Numbered from the stretch's first letter, positions 34,532 through 43,268 are shown. The stretch: 64,000 nucleotides of DNA from Paraprevotella clara YIT 11840 (GCF_000233955.1 NZ_JH376581.1:91404-155403); one strand, 5' to 3'. The notes: generated by a model from the sequence alone, not told the origin. Numbers and translations: made by a program.

Positions 34532-37156
34532 TCATTCTGCTTTTTTCCGGCAAAGCCGTTTAAAGAGACGGCCTGCCTCTCCGACCCATAATACAAGAGA
34601 GCTTACAGCAAGCAATATCCCCCAGTCCCTGGCCGCCAAAGGTACAGTGCGAAATACCGGTCCGCCGAACTGTACAATCAGCCACTGACCACAGAGGATA
34701 AGGCATAATACAGTCAACACGCCGGCACACCGGGAAAGATGTTTGAAAGCCGAATCTGTCGTAGAATAAGTCTTTGCATTCAACAAATTCCAGAACTGCA
34801 ACAAGACAAAGAATGTGAAAAACAGGGTCAAATCATATACATCCATTCCTCCGGTGATTTCTATACGGAGGAGCATGGCCAACAAGAACACGACAAAAGC
34901 TGTCCCATAGCCCAGTATCGACGTCCATATCGGACGTGTGATGATGAATTGCCCTACAGGACGCGGCTTCTCGTTCATCACGTTCGGGTCGGCCGGTAAC
35001 GAAGCCAAAGCCAAAGCCGCAAAAGTATCCATGATGATATTCACCCACAACATTTGGGTAACGGTCAACGGAAGAGTCGTCCCCATGAACGCGCCGATAA
35101 GCACGACCAGCAAAGCGGTGAAATTAATAGTCAACTGGAACATGACAAAACGTTGGATATTCTTATACAACGATCGTCCCCACATGACAGCCGTGACGAT
35201 GCTACGGAACGAATCGTCAAGCAATGTAATGTCACTGGCTTCCTTGGCTACCGAAGTCCCCGACCCCATCGACAGACCGACTTGGGCAAAGTTCAACGCC
35301 GGAGCATCGTTCGTCCCGTCGCCGGTCACAGCCACGACTTCCCCCTCCGTCTGCAACAACTTCACCAACCGTTGCTTGTCCAACGGACGGGCACGGCTCA
35401 TCACCTTCAAATCCTTGATACGTTGCAGGGCTTCTTCGTCGCTCAACGCAGCAAAGTCAACACCCCGCATGCAATTCTTCTTTTCGTCGTCTCCTTCTTT
35501 CCACAAACCGATTTGACGGGCTATTTCCACAGCGGTACCCGTGCTGTCGCCCGTCACGACCTTGATTTGCACCCCGGCCTTCAAGCAGTTCTCCACGGCC
35601 TGAGGCACTTCCGGGCGCACAGGATCACTAATAGCCGCCAAGCCCAACAAGGTCAATCCGCCGGATTGTACCAAAGCCGCACAATCGGCATCCGTATCCG
35701 CCACTTCCTTGTAGGCCAACAACAAAGTACGCTGCGCGTGCATCTGCCAGTCTTTCAGCCGGGCATGATACCCGGCAATTTGCTCTTCCGATACCCCCCG
35801 GCAAAGTCCCAAAACGATTTCGGGCGCCCCTTTCACATATACAACCTTTCGTCCCAACACGGAGGAATCCACTATCGTAGCCATATATTTCCGCTCTGAA
35901 GAGAAAGGCAGACGAGCCACTTCTTCCGCTCCTTGGCGCACCTTCATATAATCCGAACCGCGCCCTTGCATCCAAAGCAACAAAGCCACTTCCGTGGGAT
36001 TTCCCAACCCCTCCGTACGGGATTCATTTAAAAAGGCAGTCGTATTGCACGCGATAGCTTCATCCAAGAGTGCCGAATCCTCATCTTGCATCAGCATTTG
36101 CGACACGGTCATGCGATTTTGTGTCAGTGTCCCTGTCTTGTCCGTACAAATCACCGTAATGGCCCCCATCGTCTCGCAAGCATGCATCTTACGTACCAAG
36201 TTATTGGTTTTCAGCATACGGCGCATATTCAATGCCAGACTTAACGTCACAGCCATCGGCAATCCCTCGGGAACAGCCATGACAATCAACGTCACAGCCA
36301 TCATGAAATTATTCAGCACCATCCCAAACACATGCCAATAGTTCTCACTCCCCCACACATCGACCTTGGGGACATATTCCATCAAACCATGTACCGTAAA
36401 TATCGTAAACGTAAGGAACGCCACGGTATAGCCTATCTTACTAATGAAACCGGCCAAACGATCCAACTGCTTGTTCAATGGGGTCTTCTCACCGGTCAGC
36501 ACCGTCGCTTCACGAGCTACCTGACCAATCTCCGTATGGTCGCCCACAGCTATCACACGAGCCGTAGCACTCCCCTCTACAATGGTCGTGCCGCGCATCA
36601 ATCGATTCGTGGCATACGGGGCATTTTTATCAAAATCCGAATGGCTCGTACTTTTCCGCGTAACCGGCTCTCCCGTCAGATTCGATTCATTCACCTGCAA
36701 ACTTTCAGCCTTCAACAACTCGGCATCGGCAGGTATCTCGTCTCCAGTTTCCAACATGATGATGTCTCCCACCACAAGCTCCTTACGCGGAACTTCACAC
36801 ACCTGTCCGTTCCGTACAACCCGTACAAAAGCCTCGCTCCCCAAAGCATTCAACACATCGAATTTACGGGCGGCATCGTACTCAAAATAAAAGCCGATGC
36901 CTGTAGCCAACAATATGGCACACACGATTCCGATGGTTTCTGCAAATTCATTTTCCACAAAAGCGACTACAAAAGACAACAAGGCGGCTACCAACAATAT
37001 CCGTATTACGGGGTCCTGAAATTTCTCCAAATAAAGCCTCCACATTGAAGGGCGTTTCGGCGGGGTCAGTTCGTTACTCCCATGACGGGCACGTCTCTCT
37101 TCTACTTGCCGGTCGTTCAAACCGACACTCAACCAATCAGTCTCTTTTGTACTCAT
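34532..37156 (-). CDS. P-type Ca2+-transporting ATPase (P-IIB-like)
   Basis: 874 aa. The actuator loop is LTGEP, the phosphorylated Asp is in VICTDKTGTLTQNRM, the hinge is VTGDGTNDAPAL, and the ion-site segment in membrane helix 4 reads MAVPEGLPMAVTLSLA, as in Ca2+ pumps. About ten membrane helices are visible, with the large P/N domain between helices 4 and 5. There is no calmodulin-binding tail. It exports Ca2+ or a similar cation across the inner membrane. It is first of a four-gene operon (ATPase, HAD, ribF, CPBP). Confidence 0.94.
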   Translation of the reverse strand: MSTKETDWLSVGLNDRQVEERRARHGSNELTPPKRPSMWRLYLEKFQDPVIRILLVAALLSFVVAFVENEFAETIGIVCAILLATGIGFYFEYDAARKFDVLNALGSEAFVRVVRNGQVCEVPRKELVVGDIIMLETGDEIPADAELLKAESLQVNESNLTGEPVTRKSTSHSDFDKNAPYATNRLMRGTTIVEGSATARVIAVGDHTEIGQVAREATVLTGEKTPLNKQLDRLAGFISKIGYTVAFLTFTIFTVHGLMEYVPKVDVWGSENYWHVFGMVLNNFMMAVTLIVMAVPEGLPMAVTLSLALNMRRMLKTNNLVRKMHACETMGAITVICTDKTGTLTQNRMTVSQMLMQDEDSALLDEAIACNTTAFLNESRTEGLGNPTEVALLLWMQGRGSDYMKVRQGAEEVARLPFSSERKYMATIVDSSVLGRKVVYVKGAPEIVLGLCRGVSEEQIAGYHARLKDWQMHAQRTLLLAYKEVADTDADCAALVQSGGLTLLGLAAISDPVRPEVPQAVENCLKAGVQIKVVTGDSTGTAVEIARQIGLWKEGDDEKKNCMRGVDFAALSDEEALQRIKDLKVMSRARPLDKQRLVKLLQTEGEVVAVTGDGTNDAPALNFAQVGLSMGSGTSVAKEASDITLLDDSFRSIVTAVMWGRSLYKNIQRFVMFQLTINFTALLVVLIGAFMGTTLPLTVTQMLWVNIIMDTFAALALASLPADPNVMNEKPRPVGQFIITRPIWTSILGYGTAFVVFLLAMLLRIEITGGMDVYDLTLFFTFFVLLQFWNLLNAKTYSTTDSAFKHLSRCAGVLTVLCLILCGQWLIVQFGGPVFRTVPLAARDWGILLAVSSLVLWVGEAGRLFKRLCRKKAE

Positions 37157-37266
37157 CTTTACCTTAAATTATATGCGATTTCTGTTTCATACATCATTCC
37201 ACGATGCGAAAATACAATAGTTCCGGCAATATTGAAAGCTTTTCCCTCCATTTTTTACCTTTATTG

Positions 37267-37298
37267 TTTGCATATCTCAATAAATCATATTACTTTTG
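37267..37298 (+). promoter_or_regulatory. Promoter of the tRNA-Met gene
   Basis: TTTG at 37267-37270, a 20-bp spacer, and TACTTTTG at 37291-37298 form a near-ideal Bacteroidota promoter. The tRNA begins about 29 bp downstream. Confidence 0.8.
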
Positions 37299-37326
37299 CA
37301 CTGCAATTTCAAAAAGAAGTTGTTTC

Positions 37327-37400
37327 GGACTTGTAGCTCAGTTGGTTAGAGCAACAGACTCATAATCTGGAGGTCCCTGGTTCAAGCCCAGGCTGGTCCA
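37327..37400 (+). tRNA. tRNA-Met (anticodon CAT), integration site of the island
   Basis: 74 nt with complete arms: acceptor GGACTTG / CTGGTCC (one T-T mismatch, one G-T), D-arm GCTC / GAGC, anticodon loop CTCATAA with anticodon CAT, variable AGGTC, and T-arm CCTGG / CCAGG. The discriminator is A and CCA is not encoded. It could be elongator Met or a lysidine-modified Ile tRNA; the sequence looks like elongator Met. The 3' 44 nt come from the integrated element, since the same stretch recurs at 43395-43439. Confidence 0.93.
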
Positions 37401-37401
37401 C
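37357..37401 (+). repeat. attL: tRNA-Met 3' end direct repeat
   Basis: 45 bp starting GACTCATAATCTGGA and ending CTGGTCCAC. It matches 43395-43439 at 42 of 45 positions and marks the left end of the integrated island. Confidence 0.88.
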
Positions 37402-37411
37402 GAAGAAAATC

Positions 37412-37446
37412 AAGCACTTACAAAGATTTTGTAGGTGCTTTTTCTT
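37412..37446 (+). terminator. Terminator of tRNA-Met (element side)
   Basis: AAGCACTTACAAA pairs with TTTGTAGGTGCTT around a 3-4-nt loop and is followed by TTTCTTTT. A different but similarly placed hairpin follows attR, as expected if integration swapped the downstream terminators. Confidence 0.75.
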
Positions 37447-37452
37447 TTGTCG

Positions 37453-37501
37453 GTGACCTTCAGGTGACCTTTTTAAAGCGAAACTTTATAAAAGTGACCT
37501 T
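37453..37501 (+). repeat. Three GTGACCTT direct repeats inside the left end of the island
   Basis: Exact GTGACCTT octamers start at 37453, 37464 and 37494, spaced 11 and 30 bp (about one and three helical turns). They lie just inside attL and may be arm-type integrase or excisionase sites. Confidence 0.5.
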
Positions 37502-37950
37502 CTGAAATTTCATTGGATTGCAGAGAATTTTTATCGATTTTTATCCTATTGTGGACTTGATATTGCGAAACATAATGCACACTTCAAGTTGAAAACAGGA
37601 TTTCCCATTAAATATATTGGTAAGTCGTTGGAAACAAAGAATAAACCAATTCGTAGGCTAATATAGAGATAAAGCGTTATAAAGTTGATACATTGGAGCT
37701 TGAATTCGGATATTTCCTTCTGTCTTTCAGTAAAATTTTATACTTTTGTATTCGGATTGGGGAAACCTATGTCCAAGACATATTGCTCAATAGCTTCACA
37801 ATCACCACCGCAAGTAAAAAGAGCATATAATCAATATTGGGACTGCACCCATACGGGCGCAGACATCCAATATTTGATGATAGTTTGTGGTGAACCGTGA
37901 AGCGTATGGCGATTGTCTGCGCTTTTTTTGTAACCAAAAACAAGAAAAAT

Positions 37951-38382
37951 ATGGGAGTAATGAATCTTAAAGGAGTTCGTGAATTGGGAAAGTTTGTATT
38001 TCTGATAACCATGTTCCTCACAGCCACTTTCGCATTTGCTCAAAATGAACCTGAAACCACCAAGCCATTGACAGACATGGAGGTCATTCGTAAAGTTGCA
38101 GTTCTTGACATTGAGGGGAAAATGTATGAGAATGTAACAATCTCTTTCAAATCAATAACGCCTGATTATTTTATAACGGACAAGTATAGGGTTAAAGTGA
38201 AAGTTGTTGATAGGGATGGTAAATCTATTTATAAGAAGACGCTTAAAAATGCTTTTTTATATGTTTTCTCTAATGGGCAGATACAAGTAGGGAAACCGAA
38301 TTTCAACCAAATACTCGTCACAAAGACAGAACTGACGGACGATAATATTGGCGTAATCAGGGAAAAAGAAGGCGTATATTGA
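37951..38382 (+). CDS. Small exported protein of unknown function, island cargo
   Basis: 143 aa from ATG 37951. A signal peptide (KFVFLITMFLTATFAFA, then QNEPETTK) precedes a ~115-residue domain with alternating beta strands (EGKMYENVTISFKSI, KYRVKVKVVDRDGKSIYKK, FLYVFSNGQIQVGKP). I do not recognise the family. The frame extends to 37897 but the signal peptide argues for 37951. A TACTTTTG promoter-like box lies at 37741. Its stop overlaps the next ATG by one base (TGATG), so it is coupled to the CoiA-like gene. Confidence 0.7.
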   Translation: MGVMNLKGVRELGKFVFLITMFLTATFAFAQNEPETTKPLTDMEVIRKVAVLDIEGKMYENVTISFKSITPDYFITDKYRVKVKVVDRDGKSIYKKTLKNAFLYVFSNGQIQVGKPNFNQILVTKTELTDDNIGVIREKEGVY

Positions 38383-39464
38383 TGCAACATTCTCAAAGAT
38401 ACCAACATTTTGCTCTTGATGTTAATAACGACATCATTGACATTCATAATACCGATAGTTCATGCGAGCAACGGTATTTCTGTCCGCATTGCCATAACGA
38501 AATGATAGCCAAGCGTGGCAATATCCGTCAATGGCACTTTGCCCACAAAACAGATAAATGTTCTTACGATAGCTATTTGCATTCCATTGCCGAAAAGATG
38601 ATAATGAATTGGTTTAACCAAAAAGAAAGCATTATTTTGGAAATGGATGCCTACAAGAAATGTAGTAAATATGATAACTGCATATTCCGTATGGATGAGT
38701 ATTGTACGGGTAAGACAACTATTCGGTACAATCTAAAAGAATATTATTCAAAATGTACCCAAGAACGAGGATATGAGGGTTTTGTTGCTGATTTGTTTTG
38801 TGAGAGTGAAGGCAAACCGAATTCTCCCATATTTATAGAAATCTTTGTGACACATGAGTGTAGTCAAGAAAAGAAAGATTCAGGCATTCGCATCATTGAA
38901 TTTCATATTCAGTCGGAAGAAGACATACTGCATATCATAAATTCCACTCAAATAACGGAAGGAAACATGGTGCGGTTGTATAATTTCAAGCGCAAAACTT
39001 TCAAGAAAGATGATTTTATACAACCTTTTCAAAAATACATGTTATATCCTACTCTGAAAAGTTTCGTGGACAAGGAGAGATATACGTGCAGAAATTACAA
39101 CCTATCCCATCGAGGTATTTATGAGATAAGTATGCCATACGATGATTGTATTCCGTATTTCCTTAATAGCGGTGGACTATATACGGTAGGCAAAGTAAAA
39201 GCTTATCTGGATGGATATCTCAAGAAAGATTGTCAGATATGTAGATGGCAATCGAGTGATTGGACAGGTGATAACTTTTGTAAACTATACAAGAAATGTG
39301 GCAATCCCAAATATTGTAAGGATAATGATGCTTCGAAATGTATAATGTTTGGAGAGGATAGGGAAATGATACAGCGTGTAATTTCGGATTTCAATGATTA
39401 TATGAAAGAGAATCACGTAGATGTTTGGAAAGGAGAGGTGTTGGATGCCCAAAAAAATGTATGA
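38382..39464 (+). CDS. Competence protein CoiA-like protein, island cargo
   Basis: 360 aa. The N-terminal CoiA-like zinc region reads RYFCPHCHNEMIAKRGN, then RQWHFAHK, followed by a restriction-endonuclease-like core: EGFVADLFCESEG (Asp) and PIFIEIFVTHECSQEKK (Glu, Thr, then Lys). This is the DUF/CoiA nuclease arrangement. The C-terminal half contains many Cys (KKDCQICRWQS, CKLYKKCGNPKYCKDND), suggesting a metal cluster or zinc site. CoiA of streptococci acts on incoming DNA recombination; role here is unknown and could be defence-related. The ATG at 38382 is preferred over the TTG at 38379. Confidence 0.78.
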   Translation: MQHSQRYQHFALDVNNDIIDIHNTDSSCEQRYFCPHCHNEMIAKRGNIRQWHFAHKTDKCSYDSYLHSIAEKMIMNWFNQKESIILEMDAYKKCSKYDNCIFRMDEYCTGKTTIRYNLKEYYSKCTQERGYEGFVADLFCESEGKPNSPIFIEIFVTHECSQEKKDSGIRIIEFHIQSEEDILHIINSTQITEGNMVRLYNFKRKTFKKDDFIQPFQKYMLYPTLKSFVDKERYTCRNYNLSHRGIYEISMPYDDCIPYFLNSGGLYTVGKVKAYLDGYLKKDCQICRWQSSDWTGDNFCKLYKKCGNPKYCKDNDASKCIMFGEDREMIQRVISDFNDYMKENHVDVWKGEVLDAQKNV

Positions 39465-39473
39465 TATTATTTA

Positions 39474-39965
39474 TTATAGTACTTCATCAATATAAAGTTC
39501 ACGTTCCTTTTGAGCTTCCTCATGTTCTTTGAGTTTCCTTTCCAACCGCTCAAAGTAAACGTCACCGAGTCCTTTCGCTTCAAGTGTTTTATCAAACATA
39601 TCAATGATTTCATCTGAAATTTCTTCTTCATCGTCATCTTCGTTCCAATCATCCAAAGCGGCAAATATATCTTCCCCGTTATCTTCTTTCTCTGATAAAG
39701 AAGTATCTTCAACCTCTACTTCATCCTCACACTCAATATCCGGCCCTAACATATCGATAAGCTCGTCAATGGAATACTCTCTTTTCTCTGGAGTATTCTC
39801 CGCAGCTTCTTCTTGGGTAATAGGCTCGTTTACGCTCGCTTCCTGTTCTTGAACAATAACAGGCTTTTCTTCTACTGCTTTCTTTTTCTTTGGAGATTTC
39901 TTTTTAGCTCCTACAACCTCAGTAGTCAAAGGTTGTTCTTCTTGGGTTCTCTTCTTACGTGTCAT
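39474..39965 (-). CDS. Lys-rich then acidic protein of unknown function, island cargo
   Basis: 163 aa from ATG 39965 (the frame opens at 40004). Residues ~1-35 are strongly basic (TRKKRTQEEQ, AKKKSPKKKKAVEEK), residues ~40-135 strongly acidic with a run of Asp/Glu (DDWNEDDDEEEISDEI), and the end is a charged helix (RLERKLKEHEEAQKE). It is probably largely disordered. I do not recognise it; proteins of this build often bind nucleic acid or histone-like partners. It converges with the CoiA-like gene. Confidence 0.6.
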   Translation of the reverse strand: MTRKKRTQEEQPLTTEVVGAKKKSPKKKKAVEEKPVIVQEQEASVNEPITQEEAAENTPEKREYSIDELIDMLGPDIECEDEVEVEDTSLSEKEDNGEDIFAALDDWNEDDDEEEISDEIIDMFDKTLEAKGLGDVYFERLERKLKEHEEAQKERELYIDEVL

Positions 39966-40099
39966 AACTTTATTTATTTTGATATTAATAATTCCCCGAG
40001 TCATTGAATTTTCGGTTAATACATATATCCACTTTTTTGCCGGAATATAAAAGGAAAAGGTTTTTTAACTATATTCTTAATCAGATTTAAGCCCTCGCA

Positions 40100-40153
40100 C
40101 CGGTAATTTAGCATAAAGAAAGCTCGGTTATCCTAATGAGTAGGTATTACCGG
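40100..40153. repeat. Inverted repeat downstream of the integrase
   Basis: CCGGTAAT (40100-40107) and ATTACCGG (40146-40153) are perfect complements with a 38-nt loop, 37 bp past the integrase stop. It may be the integrase terminator or a recombination-protein site. Confidence 0.4.
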
Positions 40154-40189
40154 GCAAGGAGAAAAAACTGCTCATATAAGCTATATAGG

Positions 40190-41413
40190 CTACAAGAACG
40201 AAGTCAAAAGGTTGGTATTCTTAGTTCGCTCTTCTTTCTCGAAGCTCGCCAGATATGTCTCTGTAGTTCTTAGGTCGGTATGCCCCAAAGATTCGCTTAT
40301 ATACGAGATATTGACTCCGCTTCGTTTCAATACGGTTGCGTATGAGTGTCTTGCGGTGTATGTGGTAATGTTGCCGATTCCCAATTCTTCACCTATCAAC
40401 TTCATACGCTTGTTTATTCGTTTCACTATGCCACGAGTTATGGCCTTAGCTTCGATTGCCGTTTCATTCCCTTTCATATATGGAAATATATAATTATCAG
40501 GCAGAGGTTTATTCCCCCATTTATCAATGACAGCCTGCATTTGTACTGAAATAGTTGCTCGTATCTCTTTTCTGTTTTTTGTTGTACGTTCGGTTTTCTG
40601 CCTCACAAAGCATATCTCACCGTCCACAATATCCGAGAACTTTAGTTTCAGCATGTCTGTCGGATTGATACCGTTACACAAGTAAATGAATATCCAAAGG
40701 TCTTTATACCTATTAGTCGTTTCATTTTCGCTCTTATAATCGAAAATAGCTTTCAACTGTTTCTTTGTCAAGCCTTTCTTTCTTCCAATACCGGTCTTTA
40801 TCTCAAACAAACCTTTTCCAAATGGGTATTGCGACTCTTTGATAACTCCAGCTCTCTTTGCTTCATTCATCAAAGTACGAATATTCCTCATGTGCATACC
40901 GATTGTAGAAACGCTTCTTGCCTTTGACCAAAGTTTCTCGCATTTCTGCAACCATTCAACGGTAATGGCACTGAACGGAATATCTTTACCTCCAACTTCT
41001 TCAACCATAACTAAAGTGCATTTGAAGAATTGCATTGTTCCGATTCTATCTTCGCTTTTCAATTCCTCAATTTTTGCTCTTATGGCATTATTTAGAGTGT
41101 CTCCGGTTGCTTTTCCCAAACGTAAATTGAGCGTATTGAAAGAGAATGTTCCCTTTTCTACCAATGCTTCAACACTCATCCGGACTAAAGAAAAACTGCT
41201 TTCAATGGCTTGTTTGATTTTTCTGTTTTCAAACGATTTATTATCCGGCAGCTTATTCCATTCTTCTTTTGTCATACAAATACCAATGGAATAATATTTG
41301 GGCTTCTTCTGATAATAAACCTTGATTTTAACAGGATATTTACCCTCCTTGTTGATTGTACGTGCATCCAGTACCGTAGAAACTACGACACCATCTTTAG
41401 AATAATTGAACAT
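40190..41413 (-). CDS. Tyrosine-type site-specific integrase
   Basis: 407 aa. The N-terminal SAM-like/arm-binding part begins TVLDARTINKEGKYPVKIKV, typical of Bacteroidetes integrases. The catalytic domain shows IYLCNGINPTDMLKLKFSDI (the first Arg position reads Asn-Gly rather than the usual xxTGLR/xxGxR, as in other Bacteroidetes tyrosine recombinases), TTYTARHSYATVLKRSG (HxxR-like), and GHTDLRTTETYLASF with the nucleophile Tyr. It is the only recombinase in the island and should catalyse its exchange with tRNA-Met. It is divergent from the XRE operon. Confidence 0.92.
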   Translation of the reverse strand: MFNYSKDGVVVSTVLDARTINKEGKYPVKIKVYYQKKPKYYSIGICMTKEEWNKLPDNKSFENRKIKQAIESSFSLVRMSVEALVEKGTFSFNTLNLRLGKATGDTLNNAIRAKIEELKSEDRIGTMQFFKCTLVMVEEVGGKDIPFSAITVEWLQKCEKLWSKARSVSTIGMHMRNIRTLMNEAKRAGVIKESQYPFGKGLFEIKTGIGRKKGLTKKQLKAIFDYKSENETTNRYKDLWIFIYLCNGINPTDMLKLKFSDIVDGEICFVRQKTERTTKNRKEIRATISVQMQAVIDKWGNKPLPDNYIFPYMKGNETAIEAKAITRGIVKRINKRMKLIGEELGIGNITTYTARHSYATVLKRSGVNISYISESLGHTDLRTTETYLASFEKEERTKNTNLLTSFL

Positions 41414-41490
41414 GATTTTTAGTAATTACATGTAAGCGGAATTGCTTGCAATAATCTATATATCCATTTTTTAAGGGAAATATAAACGGT

Positions 41491-41506
41491 TTCAAAACGT
41501 TTTGAA
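41491..41506. promoter_or_regulatory. Perfect 16-bp palindrome between integrase and XRE operon
   Basis: TTCAAAACGTTTTGAA is exactly self-complementary. It lies 78 bp upstream of the integrase ATG and 181 bp before the XRE gene, a suitable place for an operator controlling integrase. A second 7-bp inverted repeat, TATTTAG/CTAAATA, is at 41577-41598. Confidence 0.5.
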
Positions 41507-41619
41507 GCCTTTTGAATATTGGTTTTGAATGATTTAAATGTTATCTGAACAAGTTAAAACATCATTCAGGTGTATCTATTTAGGAAATCATCTAAATAAC
41601 TATAAATAAGCAAACTTAT

Positions 41620-41666
41620 TGTGGCAATATTTGTATATATAATAACTTATAGGTAATTTTGCCACA
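41620..41666 (+). promoter_or_regulatory. Promoter with overlapping operator for the XRE-ImmA-PIN operon
   Basis: TTTG (41630-41633), 20 bp, TAATTTTG (41654-41661) is a consensus promoter. The perfect inverted repeat TGTGGCAA (41620-41627) / TTGCCACA (41659-41666) flanks the -33 and overlaps the -7, the expected layout for autorepression by the first gene product. A Shine-Dalgarno-like AAAGGAG precedes the ATG at 41687. Confidence 0.7.
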
Positions 41667-41686
41667 GAAATTAAAGGAGAACACTC

Positions 41687-42040
41687 ATGAAAACGATTAA
41701 TCAAATTATTGGAGAAAATCTAAAGAAAATTAGAGAGTTATCCGGTTTTACGCAAGAGCAGATAGCTAAATCCATTGGGATTGAGCGTTCTGCATATAGT
41801 AATTATGAAGGAGGCACAAGGGAAGTTCCGTATGATATTTTAGAAAAACTATCAAACCTATTTGGTTGTGAGCCTTTTATTCTGTTTGAAGATAATGTCC
41901 AAGCAGATAATGAGATTTTGGCTACGGCTTTCAGAATTTCCGATTTAGAAGATGACGATTTGAAAGAAATAGCCAATTTCAAGGATGTTGTGAAATCATA
42001 CCTTAAAATGGAACGAATAGCCCAAAATGAAGTTGAATAA
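41687..42040 (+). CDS. XRE-family transcriptional regulator
   Basis: 117 aa. Residues ~8-65 form a Cro/CI helix-turn-helix (IGENLKKIRELSGFTQEQIA, KSIGIERSAYSNYEGGTREV, PYDILEKLSNLFG). The short C-terminal part (NEILATAFRISDLEDDDLKE) may bind the peptidase. It is first in a three-gene operon and overlaps the ImmA/IrrE-like gene by 14 bp. It probably represses its own promoter through the TGTGGCAA inverted repeat. Confidence 0.93.
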   Translation: MKTINQIIGENLKKIRELSGFTQEQIAKSIGIERSAYSNYEGGTREVPYDILEKLSNLFGCEPFILFEDNVQADNEILATAFRISDLEDDDLKEIANFKDVVKSYLKMERIAQNEVE

Positions 42041-42761
42041 ATTTATTATAGAAAGACAAGTTTCAGAGTTTCGCGCAGATAATGGGCTTAGCTCGTCCGA
42101 GCCTATTACATTGAAGAGTCTGCTTCTAAAGTTAAACGTACTTACTATTTTCAGACCTCTGTCTGAAAATTTTTCTGGTATGTGTTTAAAGGATAATTCC
42201 GGACACCGTTTTATGCTTATCAATTCTAACCAACCACGAGGAAGACAACATTTTACGATTGCCCACGAATTATACCACTTATTTATAGAAGAAAAACCGA
42301 CTCCACATAAATGCAATCCAGGACACAGCAAAAATAAAGTGGAACAGTACGCAGATATGTTTGCTTCTTCCTTATTAATGCCAGAAGCTGGAATTTGCCA
42401 GTTAATACCGGAAGCTGAACTAAATACCAGAAACATTTCCATAGCAACGATTTTAAAGCTCGAACACTATTTTTCTGTTTCTCGTTCAGCTCTGCTGTAT
42501 CGATTATTAAACATTGGCCTCATAACTGAAAATACACGTTCCCGGCTTGCAGAAATAGGAGTAAAACACTCTGCAAGATGTTTCGGATATGACATTGCTC
42601 TATACGAACCTGCAAATGAAGGGTTAGTTATCGGTGATTTTGGAGAAAAGGCACGTAGTTTATTCGATAAAGAAAAAATTTCAGAGAGCCATTATATGGA
42701 ATTACTCAGTAAAATAAGTATCAATGGGACACAAGAAAACGAAAATAGTACTCGATGCTGA
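42027..42761 (+). CDS. ImmA/IrrE-family (COG2856) zinc metallopeptidase
   Basis: 244 aa. The zinc motif is FTIAHELYHLFIEE (HExxH), followed by VEQYADMFASSLLMP with the third ligand-type Glu/Asp region. This matches ImmA and IrrE, which cleave a partner repressor after a signal and so release its target genes. The overlap with both the upstream XRE gene (14 bp) and the downstream PIN gene (38 bp) implies coupled synthesis. By analogy, its substrate is the XRE protein. Confidence 0.92.
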   Translation: MKLNKFIIERQVSEFRADNGLSSSEPITLKSLLLKLNVLTIFRPLSENFSGMCLKDNSGHRFMLINSNQPRGRQHFTIAHELYHLFIEEKPTPHKCNPGHSKNKVEQYADMFASSLLMPEAGICQLIPEAELNTRNISIATILKLEHYFSVSRSALLYRLLNIGLITENTRSRLAEIGVKHSARCFGYDIALYEPANEGLVIGDFGEKARSLFDKEKISESHYMELLSKISINGTQENENSTRC

Positions 42762-43248
42762 TGTGATTATCCATTTTATAGAAGCGGGTAACTTTTCATT
42801 ATTACCGGATATATTCCCCGAATATGAGTATATAGTATTGGATGTGGTTTACAATGAAGTTTCAAAGAATAATAAAACGAAAAAATTCATAGACAACTAT
42901 CTTCACCATTTTCCAAAATTGAAACAAGAAACATTTGCTCCAAAAGGAGAATCAATAAAAGAATATTTTTCATTGCAACGAGTATTGGGAAAGGGAGAGA
43001 GTGCCTGTATGGTATATTGTAGGGACAATAAAGATGTATTGGGGAGTAGTAATTTAAGAGATATAAAGGACTACTGTTCAAAGAACTGCATAACTTATTT
43101 AACAACTCTTGATTTTCTATATTACGCTTATTGCAGAAAGAAAATGACACAACAAGAATGTACTGAATTTATGCAAGCTGTAAATGATGCAGGAAGCAAA
43201 CTTCCTATTATTGACATAACCCAATATACATGTACCGTGCAAATCTAA
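42724..43248 (+). CDS. PIN-domain protein, probable RNase toxin/effector
   Basis: 174 aa. The PIN fold is seen in KIVLDADVIIHFIEAGNF (first acidic residue), VVYNEVSK (second), GKGESACMVYCRDN and TYLTTLDFLYYAY (third). PIN domains are Mg2+-dependent RNases. PIN proteins such as DUF4411 commonly stand next to XRE-COG2856 pairs in toxin-antitoxin-like and defence modules. The long 38-bp overlap with the peptidase gene supports that role. The target RNA cannot be read from sequence. Confidence 0.85.
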   Translation: MGHKKTKIVLDADVIIHFIEAGNFSLLPDIFPEYEYIVLDVVYNEVSKNNKTKKFIDNYLHHFPKLKQETFAPKGESIKEYFSLQRVLGKGESACMVYCRDNKDVLGSSNLRDIKDYCSKNCITYLTTLDFLYYAYCRKKMTQQECTEFMQAVNDAGSKLPIIDITQYTCTVQI

Positions 43249-43268
43249 TTGCACACAATTTGCACACA
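43249..43268 (+). repeat. Two TTGCACACA direct repeats inside the right end of the island
   Basis: Exact TTGCACACA copies start at 43249 and 43260, an 11-bp spacing that repeats the spacing of GTGACCTT at the left end. GTGCAA at 43237 forms an inverted pair with the first copy. Possible arm-type sites. Confidence 0.4.

Noticed and set aside
37685..37900. 71-codon frame near the left end of the island
   Set aside because: No domain, poor start context, and it overlaps the promoter-like TACTTTTG at 37741.
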